Source: Acidicapsa dinghuensis
GTDB taxonomy: Bacteria; Acidobacteriota; Terriglobia; Terriglobales; Acidobacteriaceae
Reading direction: 5' to 3'
Length of the DNA: 64,000 nt
Assembly (NCBI RefSeq): GCF_025685685.1
Contig: NZ_JAGSYH010000003.1
Span: 124,001-188,000, forward strand
The notes below the pieces were generated by a model. That model saw nothing but the letters and a program-made list of their open reading frames with translations, did no database searches and was not told the DNA's origin. The position numbers were made by a program, and so were the translations under genes. This document shows positions 53,302-61,231 of the stretch, piece by piece. The first letter of the stretch is position 1, and each line of letters opens with the position of its first letter.

Positions 53302-55464
53302 ATGCGTGTTTGTGGTTTATCTTCCTCCGCTGTTTCCTCCGCGTTTTCTTTAACGGCAATTCTGATGTGCGCGAGCGCTGCCCTGGCGCAGGCACCGTCG
53401 TGTCCGGTAGTACCGGAGCACGCTATGTCGCCGGCAGAGACGGCTTATGAAGAGGCGCATTATTCGCGGGCCGAAGACCTGTTTACGCAGGAGCTGGCAA
53501 CCAAGCCTGGAGATCCAGCGCTGACGTCGAAGCTGGTGGCGGCGGAGGTACGGCTGGGGGAGACGGCGCTGGCGATAAGCCATGTAGATAAGCTGTTGGC
53601 GGCGCAACCGGATTCGGCTGCGGGACTGACTTCACGGGCGGAAATTGCGGTTCGGCGGGGTGAGCCATGGAAGGCGATGGAGACGCTGGATGAGGCCGTG
53701 AAGGCCGATCCTTGCTGGGCGAGAGAGCACTTGATTCGAAGCCGCATTTTGAGAATGCAGTCGATGTATGCCGAGGAGCGGGTGGAGCTGGACAAGGCTT
53801 ACTCTATCGATCCAAATGATTCGGACATCAAGCATGCATGGCTAGGTGTGGTGCAACCCGCGCAGGAGATCAAGGGAGTCGCGGATGGACTGGCGACGAT
53901 GAAAGATCTGGATGCCGACACGCGCAAGAAGGCAGAAGACCGGATGCACGACATGATGTCGCTATTGTCGGAGAATTCGGGGACATGCAAGGTGTTGCCG
54001 GCGCAGGCATCGGCGGTACTGCCGCTGCAGCGGATTGAGTCCGACCCAATGCACATTCAAGGATACCGGCTGGAGGTAAAGTTTCCGCAGACGACTACGG
54101 GTCTGCAGATTGATACAGCATCGTCGGGGATGTATATCAGTAAGGCGCTGGCGGATAAGAACGGGCTGCAGCCACAAGCGGGCGACCCGCAGGGTACGGT
54201 GCATGTGGACCATGTGCAGATTGGCCCGCTGGAATTTCACGATTGCATAGTTGGTGTGACAGAGGCGGGATTTCCAGATGGATCAGAGGGATTTATCGGG
54301 ACGGATATGTTTGCACAGTACCTGATTACGCTGAATCAGCCAGCGGAGAAGATGGTGCTGGATCCGCTACCAAGCGAGACGGAACTGCTGCCAGGAGACC
54401 GGTCGAAAATTGCTGAGGCACCGGAGTTCGCGGGGTATACGCCGGTATACCACAAACAGCAGTATCTGCTGGTGCCGGTGATGCTGAACCAGAAGATGCA
54501 GCGGTTGTTTGTGCTGGACACGGGAATCAGGTTCAGCACGATGACGGCTGAGGTCGCGCATGGGATCTCGACAACCAAAATTGGATTTACAAACCCAGCC
54601 AAAACGCCATCAGGGTCAACGCTGCAGATATATCGGGATCGCTTCGCATTTCGTTATGCGAATCTCGAGGTCAGCGACGGAGGAGTGCTGGAGTATGATC
54701 CCGCTGCAATTGATCAGAACACCGGGATGGACGTGGCCGGAATGTTGGGTTTTGACATGCTCCACTCGATGGTGCTGCATCTGGATTATCGCGACGGGCT
54801 GGTGAAGCTCGAGGCGCCGAATGCGGATGTATTTGGGAGCAAGAACAAGGGCACGATGACGGCGTCAGCAGGGAGCGGAGCGGATGCGTGCAGGCCACTA
54901 AGCAGCAGCGCAGTCGGAGTCAACTCAACGATGGCGGTTTCGGTACCGCTGCTGATGGATGCCGGACATATGAAGCCGGGAAAAGAATTCTATGTGAAGG
55001 TCGTAAATGGATGGAAAGATCCGGAGTGCACGCTGGGTGACGGTGACTTCATCTATGGCAAGGTGATGGAGGCGGGAAAGTCAAGCAGTGGAAAGGTCCA
55101 ACTTTCACTTAAATTTGAAAGCGCCGATTGCAAGGGGCACGCGAAGCGACCGCTGGGATTGCGGTTGATCGGAGCGGTCGGGCAGGCGGACTTTGAGGGC
55201 ATGATGGATGCAATGCCATCTGAAGTGAAAGGAGGCGGACGAAGTGTCGGGCAAACAGTGGCGAGTATGAACTATCTGGATCTAAACCTAAACCCCGGCG
55301 GAATGCCGCATACCGTTCATCCGGGAATTGTATTGAGAATTCCGAAGTTACAGATTGGAGTCGGCGAAGGTCCCAGCTGCAGCGATAGGCTGACGACGAC
55401 GGATTCGATTTTACGGCTCGCTCCTGGTACGGTGTTTCTGCTGGCGCGGGAATACACGCCGTAA
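53302..55464 (+). CDS. secreted TPR protein with two retropepsin-like aspartyl protease domains
   Basis: The 720-residue protein has a signal peptide (about 10-32), a TPR-like helical region (about 45-215; SPAETAYEEAHYSRAEDLFT and following), and two copies of an aspartyl-protease fold. Copy 1 (from about 255) has LQIDTASSGMYISKAL as its active-site strand and IGTDMFAQYLITL. Copy 2 (from about 390) has LFVLDTGIRFSTMT with a canonical D-T-G, and LGFDMLHSMVLHLDY. A C-terminal beta region (from about 530) may be a PDZ or further domain. It is probably a periplasmic, stress-linked or fungal-like protease; substrate unknown. Confidence 0.82.
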   Translation: MRVCGLSSSAVSSAFSLTAILMCASAALAQAPSCPVVPEHAMSPAETAYEEAHYSRAEDLFTQELATKPGDPALTSKLVAAEVRLGETALAISHVDKLLAAQPDSAAGLTSRAEIAVRRGEPWKAMETLDEAVKADPCWAREHLIRSRILRMQSMYAEERVELDKAYSIDPNDSDIKHAWLGVVQPAQEIKGVADGLATMKDLDADTRKKAEDRMHDMMSLLSENSGTCKVLPAQASAVLPLQRIESDPMHIQGYRLEVKFPQTTTGLQIDTASSGMYISKALADKNGLQPQAGDPQGTVHVDHVQIGPLEFHDCIVGVTEAGFPDGSEGFIGTDMFAQYLITLNQPAEKMVLDPLPSETELLPGDRSKIAEAPEFAGYTPVYHKQQYLLVPVMLNQKMQRLFVLDTGIRFSTMTAEVAHGISTTKIGFTNPAKTPSGSTLQIYRDRFAFRYANLEVSDGGVLEYDPAAIDQNTGMDVAGMLGFDMLHSMVLHLDYRDGLVKLEAPNADVFGSKNKGTMTASAGSGADACRPLSSSAVGVNSTMAVSVPLLMDAGHMKPGKEFYVKVVNGWKDPECTLGDGDFIYGKVMEAGKSSSGKVQLSLKFESADCKGHAKRPLGLRLIGAVGQADFEGMMDAMPSEVKGGGRSVGQTVASMNYLDLNLNPGGMPHTVHPGIVLRIPKLQIGVGEGPSCSDRLTTTDSILRLAPGTVFLLAREYTP

Positions 55465-55486
55465 CGCTGGATGCTACGGTGAGAGA

Positions 55487-56290
55487 ATGCGGATCGCAGC
55501 TGAGCAGCGCCTGCAACGTGCGCAGACTTTCGACGAGATTGCGGAGCTCTATGATCAGGGACGGCGCGAGCCGCCAGGCTGGCTGTACGACACGCTCTTT
55601 TCTTCCTCGGGCCTCGATCCTGCAGTTGCGCGGATTTTAGAAATCGGCTGCGGCACTGGCAAATCGACTCTGCCGCTGGCACGGCGCGGATGCTCTGTTG
55701 TGGCGCTTGAAATGGGCGCAAACCTTGCGCAAGTGGCTCAACGGAATCTGGCGGAGTTTCCGAGAGTGCGCGTTGTGCAGACGCGGTTTGAAGACTGGAT
55801 CACCGACTATCCTTTCGATCTGGCATTGGCGATCACGGCATGGCACTGGATTGATCCTGCAGTGCGTTATCAGAAGGCCGCGGCTTGCCTGAAGGCGGGC
55901 GGAGTGCTTGCTTTTACGGTGACGGAGCATGCTTTTCCGCCAGGTTTCGATCCATTTTTCGAGCAGATTCAGGAGGCATATCGGGCGATCGGCGCGGACA
56001 ATCTTTCGTGGCCGCCGCCGCTGCCTGAATCGATTGCAGACCAGCGCGCGGAGATTGAGCGGAGCGGCCTGTTTGGGGATGTGCATGTGATCCGGCGGGT
56101 GTGGAGTGAGGAGTTTACCGCGGAGGAGCATGTGGCGCTGATGCAGACGGCTTCGGATCACCGGTTGATGGAGCGGGAGAAGCGGGAGTGGCTGTTTGGC
56201 GAGATGCGTCGCCTGATTGAGGCGCGGCCTGGAGGGCGGATTCGCAAGCACAATTTGACGATGCTGCACCTTGCCCGGCGATTGCCTTGA
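55487..56290 (+). CDS. SAM-dependent class I methyltransferase
   Basis: The 267-residue protein has the class I fold: motif I ARILEIGCGTGKSTLPLARRG (about residues 45-65), the acidic tip of strand 2 in VVALEMGANLAQVAQ, and motif IV-like FDLALAITAWHWIDP. The ending (KHNLTMLHLARRLP) and the middle resemble the generic Methyltransf_11 family. The methyl acceptor is unknown. It starts 22 bases after the protease stop and precedes the amidohydrolase by about 55 bases, so they may be co-transcribed. Confidence 0.85.
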   Translation: MRIAAEQRLQRAQTFDEIAELYDQGRREPPGWLYDTLFSSSGLDPAVARILEIGCGTGKSTLPLARRGCSVVALEMGANLAQVAQRNLAEFPRVRVVQTRFEDWITDYPFDLALAITAWHWIDPAVRYQKAAACLKAGGVLAFTVTEHAFPPGFDPFFEQIQEAYRAIGADNLSWPPPLPESIADQRAEIERSGLFGDVHVIRRVWSEEFTAEEHVALMQTASDHRLMEREKREWLFGEMRRLIEARPGGRIRKHNLTMLHLARRLP

Positions 56291-56344
56291 GTAGCGGCTG
56301 CTCTCTGGTTTGGATTGGCGCGGTGGCTGGTGTATGGTGCTGGC

Positions 56345-57796
56345 ATGCCTGCTCATCGTCTTGCCGCCGCTCTGGTTTTGTTCTCGCCGATTGCCCTGAT
56401 TGCACAACAGAATAAAGATCCGCTGGCGCCGTATATTGCGGTTTCAGAGCCTGTTGTCGCGTTGACGCATGTGGAAGTGATCGATGGGACTGGGGCTGCT
56501 CCGGTAGAGGATCAGACGGTGGTGGTGGATCACGAAAAGATTGCGTATGTGGGGGCGGCGGATGGGGCGCAGATTCCCGCGGGTGCGAAGGTGCTGGATC
56601 TGCATGGGCGGACGGTGATTCCGGGGCTGGTGGGGATGCATGAGCATCTGTTCTATACCGAGCCTGAGAACGATGATTTGCAGGAGTTTGTTGTAGGTGA
56701 GTCGGCGCAGACGGCTCCGCGGCTGTATCTGGCGGGTGGGGTGACGACTGGGCGCACGACCGGCAGCATGGAGCCGTATACCGATCTGCAGGTGAAGAAA
56801 AGTATTGATGCGGGGCAGGAGCCGGGTCCGGATCTGGATATTACTGGACCGTATCTGGATGGGCCTGGGACGTTTTCGCCGCAGATGGTGCGGCTGAAGG
56901 ATGCGGCGGATGCGCGGCAGACGGTGAACTACTGGGCTGACCAGGGTGTTACTTCATTTAAAGCGTACATGTATGTGAAGCCGGAGGCGCTGAAGGCGGC
57001 GATTGAGGCGGCGCATGCGCGCGGGATCAAGGTGACAGGGCATCTGTGCTCGGTGTCGTTTACCGAGGCTGCGGAGATGGGGATCGACAACCTGGAGCAT
57101 GGGTGGGTGGAAGATTCGGACTTTACGCCGGGGCATACGCTTGGGGTTTGCGTGAGTGGCCGTGCCGGTCTCGAGAACTTTGCCAACAAGATCGATGTGA
57201 ATGGACCGGAGGCGCAGAAGGTGATCCGCGATCTGGTGGAACATCATGTGGCGATTACGTCGACGCTGGCGATTTTTGAGAGTTTTGCGCCGAACAGACC
57301 ACCGTTGCGCTTTCTGGAGCGCGAACATGAATCGATGATGCCAGAAGCTTGGGCGAGCGTGCTGGAGCGGCGTGCGGCGGTGGCCGCGACTGCCGGGAAA
57401 TCGCTGTGGGAGCCTGCGCTGAAGAAGGAGATGGCCTTTGAGCGGGCGTTTGTAGCGGCGGGCGGAGTGTTGATGGCTGGTTGCGATCCGACGGGATATG
57501 GGGCGGTGCTGCCCGGGTTTGGCGATCAGCGTAATCTGGAATTATTGGTCGAGGCTGGATTCAGCCCTACCGAAGCGATTGAGATTGCGACGCTGAATGG
57601 GGCTAAGTACCTGGGTCGCGACAAGGAGATTGGTTCGATTGCGGCGGGGAAGCAGGCGGATCTTGTAGTGATAAACGGTGATCTTGGCAAGGACGTGAGC
57701 GCGATCGAGAAGACGGAGATTGTGTTCAAGAAGGGCGTGGGTTATGACCCGCAGAAGCTGATCGATTCGACGCGGGGAATGGTAGGAATTCGTTGA
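56345..57796 (+). CDS. secreted amidohydrolase (imidazolonepropionase-like)
   Basis: ATG 56345 starts a signal peptide (MPAHRLAAALVLFSPIALIA). A metal-dependent amidohydrolase follows: VVALTHVEVIDGTGAAPVEDQ, the metal pair in VGMHEHLFY (about residue 98), the TSFKAYMYV strand with a Lys (possible carbamylated ligand), KVTGHLCSVS (metal His), and AGCDPTG (catalytic Asp region). The C-terminus has IEIATLNGAKYLGRDKEIGS. This subfamily includes secreted dipeptidase- and prolidase-like enzymes. It overlaps the alpha/beta hydrolase gene by four bases. Confidence 0.88.
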   Translation: MPAHRLAAALVLFSPIALIAQQNKDPLAPYIAVSEPVVALTHVEVIDGTGAAPVEDQTVVVDHEKIAYVGAADGAQIPAGAKVLDLHGRTVIPGLVGMHEHLFYTEPENDDLQEFVVGESAQTAPRLYLAGGVTTGRTTGSMEPYTDLQVKKSIDAGQEPGPDLDITGPYLDGPGTFSPQMVRLKDAADARQTVNYWADQGVTSFKAYMYVKPEALKAAIEAAHARGIKVTGHLCSVSFTEAAEMGIDNLEHGWVEDSDFTPGHTLGVCVSGRAGLENFANKIDVNGPEAQKVIRDLVEHHVAITSTLAIFESFAPNRPPLRFLEREHESMMPEAWASVLERRAAVAATAGKSLWEPALKKEMAFERAFVAAGGVLMAGCDPTGYGAVLPGFGDQRNLELLVEAGFSPTEAIEIATLNGAKYLGRDKEIGSIAAGKQADLVVINGDLGKDVSAIEKTEIVFKKGVGYDPQKLIDSTRGMVGIR

Positions 57797-58644
57797 TTGA
57801 GGGAAGCACAGAGAAGCGGCGAGAGTGGGAGAGGATCGATCGCTTCACGTTTGCCGCAGCGATTACGGCTGCAAGCCGCGCGACGACTCTGCATGACCGG
57901 TTGATTGCGCATGCTTGGCGTCTGGCGCGGCTGGAGATGAAGGATATTCGGGTCTCGCGGCAGCGCATTACGACAGACGCGAGCGTGCTGGATGCGGCCT
58001 ATGTGGAGCCAGCGCTGAGACCAGTCGACACGGTGCTGCTGATCTGCCATGGCATTGGTGAGATTGTGGATGGGTGGCTGCCGGTGCAGCGGCTGCTGGC
58101 GGCGCATGGGTGCGCTTCGCTGGTGTTTGATTACTCGGGGTATGGACGCAGCCGGGGGCATGTGGGGGCGGCGCAGTTTGAGGATGATGCCGTAGCGGCG
58201 TTTGCTCATCTGCAGGAACTGGCGGAGGGGAAGCCGGTGGCGGTGCTGGGGTTTTCGCTCGGCACCGGAGTTGCGGCAGCTGCGATGGGCCGGATGGCGG
58301 CGAACCGGTTGGTGCTTTGTGCGGGATTTCCGTCTTTTCGGGAGGCGGCTTGCAGTTTTCTGGTGCCGAAGCGGTGGGGGCATTTGGTGCCTCCGATATG
58401 GAAGGCGGAGGAGTCGCTGCGGGATTGCCGTGTGCCGGTGCTGGTGGTGCATGGGGAGAAGGACCGGATGTTCCCCGTGGAGTTGGGCGAGGAACTGCAT
58501 GCGTTGTGCGGGGATTGCGCGGAGTTTCTGGTGATTCCAGGGCAGGGGCACAATGAGCCGTTTCGGAGGCCGACGATGGAATATTGGGGGCCGATTTTGG
58601 AGTGGCTTAGAGACAGGGATCAGGGATCAGGGATCAGGGAATAG
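57793..58644 (+). CDS. alpha/beta hydrolase
   Basis: The 283-residue alpha/beta hydrolase starts at a TTG that overlaps the amidohydrolase stop (TTGA). It has TVLLICHGIGEIVDGW (oxyanion region), the nucleophile elbow GFSLGTG (about 153-159, Ser at 155), the Asp in VVHGEKDRMF (about 220) and the catalytic His in PGQGHNEPF (about 252). There is no signal peptide. The last residues (RDRDQGSGIRE) are encoded by a 7-base tandem repeat (GGATCAG three times, 58618-58638), so the natural C-terminus probably ends near WGPILEWL. A fragment of this 3' end recurs at 61015. Confidence 0.87.
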   Translation: MIEGSTEKRREWERIDRFTFAAAITAASRATTLHDRLIAHAWRLARLEMKDIRVSRQRITTDASVLDAAYVEPALRPVDTVLLICHGIGEIVDGWLPVQRLLAAHGCASLVFDYSGYGRSRGHVGAAQFEDDAVAAFAHLQELAEGKPVAVLGFSLGTGVAAAAMGRMAANRLVLCAGFPSFREAACSFLVPKRWGHLVPPIWKAEESLRDCRVPVLVVHGEKDRMFPVELGEELHALCGDCAEFLVIPGQGHNEPFRRPTMEYWGPILEWLRDRDQGSGIRE

Positions 58645-58670
58645 CCTGCGGTTCGCGCTACGCGCGAAGG
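58587..58670 (+). repeat. direct repeat, copy at hydrolase 3' end
   Basis: GGGCCGATTTTGGAGTGGCT (within 58587-58607) and CTGCGGTTCGCGCT then CGCGCGAA (58646-58668) recur in the same order and orientation at 61015-61082, with a different spacer. This copy contains the triple GGATCAG tandem (58618-58638). Confidence 0.8.
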
Positions 58671-58705
58671 TGGTTCTCGTTGCTGTGGGATGGCAATTGT
58701 GGTTC

Positions 58706-58738
58706 CCATCCTTTTCGCCAAGTGCGCGAAAAGGATGG
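58706..58738. repeat. hairpin repeat after hydrolase gene
   Basis: CCATCCTTTTCGC (58706-58718) and GCGAAAAGGATGG (58726-58738) form a perfect 13-base stem with a 7-base loop. It stands between the convergent hydrolase and membrane-protein genes, where it may act as a terminator in both directions. The CCCATCCTT core is a known Acidobacteria-type dispersed sequence. Confidence 0.6.
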
Positions 58739-58791
58739 AGGACCCTGCAGCATTGGTTTCCATGCGGCGCATGGTGGCAGTCCAGCCACGT

Positions 58792-59460
58792 TCAAGAATG
58801 GCTTATCAGCGTTGTCAGCAGGTGCAGGATAATCACCAGAAGGATCAGGCACGGCAGCAGAATGACTTTGAGGCTGAAGGAAGGCGGCAATAATTCCAGC
58901 TTTTGCCAGAACGCGGGAATGCTGGCTATCTGGGGCCGTTCGGCGAGTGGGGGAAACGCCAGCCGGATTGTGGACACGATCAGGACGCTAAATGCGCCTC
59001 CCCAGGCCAGAATCGGCAAAGGGAGTGCCCATCCGCGATTCAATTCCAGGACATAGGTGAGAGCAAATCCTATTGTTGGACCTAAAAGCGGTTTGAGCGG
59101 CGAATGCTTTCTGGGGTCGCTGTAAGCATCGGCGAGGATGATTGCTGCCAGAAAGATTGCGGATGGAATTGCAAGCCGCGCGAAGCCATATTCGCGAATC
59201 AGCATCGGACGATTCAACCACCACGCGGCCATTGCGTATGCCGTAAATATGGAAACCGCTTCCATCAGGGCGATGACCGCGTCCGTTGTACGCCGAATCC
59301 GGCTATAGATGACGGAGGGAACCGTAGATGCAGCTTCTACGAGATATTGAGCCGGGCCGTGATATCGTTCCCGCATATCGCCAAGAACCTCTTCCCGGCA
59401 GGCGGGCGGCACAAGCCAATACACGAAGAGCTCGGCTATTTTGGGCGGCTGGGATTCCAT
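58792..59460 (-). CDS. membrane protein with PadR-linked (permease-prefix-like) N-terminus
   Basis: I chose ATG 59460 (MESQPPKIAELFVYWLVP) over 59499, because it gives the usual prefix. The 222 residues begin with the signature ELFVYWLVPPACREEVLGDMRERY, close to the permease-prefix helix that follows PadR genes. Five or so hydrophobic segments fill the rest. The start lies inside the end of the PadR gene (25-base overlap), so translation is coupled. The function is unknown; in some relatives an ABC-type permease follows the prefix. Confidence 0.75.
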   Translation of the reverse strand: MESQPPKIAELFVYWLVPPACREEVLGDMRERYHGPAQYLVEAASTVPSVIYSRIRRTTDAVIALMEAVSIFTAYAMAAWWLNRPMLIREYGFARLAIPSAIFLAAIILADAYSDPRKHSPLKPLLGPTIGFALTYVLELNRGWALPLPILAWGGAFSVLIVSTIRLAFPPLAERPQIASIPAFWQKLELLPPSFSLKVILLPCLILLVIILHLLTTLISHS

Positions 59461-59813
59461 TTCGGGCGCCTCCGCACGCCACCAGCAATGCCGCCCCAAA
59501 TCTCCTCGACCGCCTCCCAGACTCGCCTGGCTGTAGCAGCAGATTCTTCAAGCGCTTGCTCGCCCAACGCCTCCAAACGGTAGTAGCGTTTCGAGCGGCC
59601 CCCCCTCTCGGGAGTTGGGTCGGAAAGCCGCGACGAAATCAGACCTTTGTCTTCAAGGCGGTCAAGTGTGACGTAAACGGCGCCCGGCGAGATCTTTTTG
59701 GGCTCGGCAAGCTCAGCGGCTTTTTCGTGGATGGTGACGCCATAGGCCTCATCACGAAGACTCAGGATCGCGGTGAGGATGATCTGCTCGAACTGGCCAA
59801 CCGATTCCGGCAT
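59436..59813 (-). CDS. PadR-family transcriptional regulator (second copy)
   Basis: The 125-residue winged-helix protein has the PadR pattern: EQIILTAILSLRDEAYGVTIHEKA, ISPGAVYVTLDRLEDKGLISS (recognition helix and wing), then RSKRYYRLEALGEQALEES. It belongs to a different branch from the 29157 copy, with GAVYVTLDRLEDKG in place of GTLYGSLDRMIAAG. An inverted repeat (TTTACCTA...TAGGGGAAA, about 59814-59836) lies at its start and may be the autoregulatory operator. It overlaps the membrane-protein gene by about 25 bases. Confidence 0.88.
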   Translation of the reverse strand: MPESVGQFEQIILTAILSLRDEAYGVTIHEKAAELAEPKKISPGAVYVTLDRLEDKGLISSRLSDPTPERGGRSKRYYRLEALGEQALEESAATARRVWEAVEEIWGGIAGGVRRRPKWNPSRPK

Positions 59814-59968
59814 ATTTACCTAACAGCGTAGGGGAAATCGATGTTGGCGTCAAGAACAGATTCTCTATCGGTTGGGATGCGGTTTTCCTGACTTCCGGCT
59901 GATGGCTGAGCGGAATGAATGGGGCATCTCTTGTTGAGGGGATGGGGAGTAACTGGCGGTTCGCACAA

Positions 59969-60652
59969 CTATGCTCGCGCGGGGCGGCGCACGAGGTAGA
60001 TAGAGACGGCGATCAACCAGATGAAACCAAGAAAGCGAGCGATGGGCAGGCAGGGAGCGAAGATGATGCTCAGCAGTACCGGTGTGGCTAGCGCCGAGAC
60101 GAAGCTTAGAAACAGGCCCGCGCGCTGGAGGCTACGTGGCAAAAGGTTGTGAGCGCCGATCGAGATTCCTGCGAGAAAGAGGGCGAAGAATCCGGCCCAT
60201 GCCGGTCCGCCGAGCAGAAAAGGAATGAACTGAAATGAGTGGAGGGCGGGGCCGAGATCGGTAGCACCCGGCGACACGATCGACCATGAGAAGAGCGCTG
60301 AGAGCGCGAGCATGATCGCGGCGCCAAGGCCTCCGGCGAGTGTGAGCCATGAGGAACTTCGCCGATCCGACTGTGCGAAGACATCGCTGAGAAGAGGGCT
60401 GAGAGCGGCGAGACATAATGCGGACGCGAGTTGCAGGAAGTCGCTTACCCGAATTGCCGCGGATGCAGTTTGAAAAAACGTGTGCATCTCTGCGTTGTTG
60501 TCGAAGGGGTTGGGAATTCTCGACCCCGGAGCGAGGATAGGAATGGCAATCAGGCTGGCGAAGAAGAAGAGGAAGTGGAGTGAGGCCAAGATGATCAGGG
60601 TCTTCGCGGGCCGCTTTGCTGGGCTGAGTGATTGTGTTGTGTCGAGGGTCAT
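59969..60652 (-). CDS. integral membrane protein, unknown function
   Basis: I chose ATG 60652 (MTLDTTQSLSPAKRPAKTL), which follows a good GGAGA ribosome site; a much longer frame extends to 60799. The 227-residue protein has six to seven hydrophobic segments: ILASLHFLFFFASLIAIPIL first, then a soluble loop with AEMHTFFQTASAAIRVSDFLQ, and later LGGPAWAGFFALFLAGISIGA. No motif points to transport or catalysis. It may be part of the segment flanked by the direct repeats at 58587 and 61015. Confidence 0.7.
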   Translation of the reverse strand: MTLDTTQSLSPAKRPAKTLIILASLHFLFFFASLIAIPILAPGSRIPNPFDNNAEMHTFFQTASAAIRVSDFLQLASALCLAALSPLLSDVFAQSDRRSSSWLTLAGGLGAAIMLALSALFSWSIVSPGATDLGPALHSFQFIPFLLGGPAWAGFFALFLAGISIGAHNLLPRSLQRAGLFLSFVSALATPVLLSIIFAPCLPIARFLGFIWLIAVSIYLVRRPARA

Positions 60653-61231
60653 GACGTCTCCTGTGACGCGGGATCTGATGCTTAATGCTGTGCAGCAATG
60701 ATTTTTAGATATGTGCGGCCTCCTGATGACGGGCGCCATCCTTGCCGAGGTGTTCGAAGATGGCGTCGAGCGGCTCGGCGTGCGGGGATAGCTGTCCATT
60801 ATCGGGTGATCTCAGTCGAACAGCGGCTGAGGACGAGTGCGATAAAGATTGATCAAGCGGTGTAAAGATTTGTTAAGTAGCGACGTAAAGATATGAGAAC
60901 GGAGCTGAATTTCTGGTTCGAACGTTGTACTCGGCGCCGCGATTGTTGGCTCTTCAGTGCGAAGCGCCCGGTCTTTGCTCAAGCTGATTATCGCGGCAGC
61001 CCACGGTCGAGTACGGGGCCGATTTTGGAGTGGCTGGCGACGGACCAAGGGAATGGACTGCGGTTCGCGCTGCGCGCGAATTTGGTTCTTGGTTTCACGC
61101 GCGAAACTTAGACGCCCGGGGACGCATGTACGGCCTTCACGCGGAATCAATCATCATTTCCGATAAGCCGACTTCCCGAGATCTGCTGAGCGACCAGATG
61201 TGCCAGTCAATTCACGTAAACTTGCAAATGA
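60653..61231 (+). other. intergenic region containing a truncated hydrolase 3' copy
   Basis: About 580 bases without an intact gene. It includes a copy of the 3' end of the hydrolase gene (61015-61082; a frame at 60893-61111 reads TGPILEWLATDQGNGLRFAL). The promoter of hen1 must lie in its right part (about 61150-61231). Short frames elsewhere look non-coding. The remaining sequence matches nothing I know. Confidence 0.5.
61015..61082 (+). repeat. direct repeat, copy before hen1
   Basis: GGGCCGATTTTGGAGTGGCT (within 61015-61035) and CTGCGGTTCGCGCT then GCGCGCGAA (61058-61080) match the 58587-58670 copy in order and orientation. The reading frame keeps the WL...RFALRAN-type translation of the first copy, so this looks like a duplicated fragment of the hydrolase gene end. 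Confidence 0.8.
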
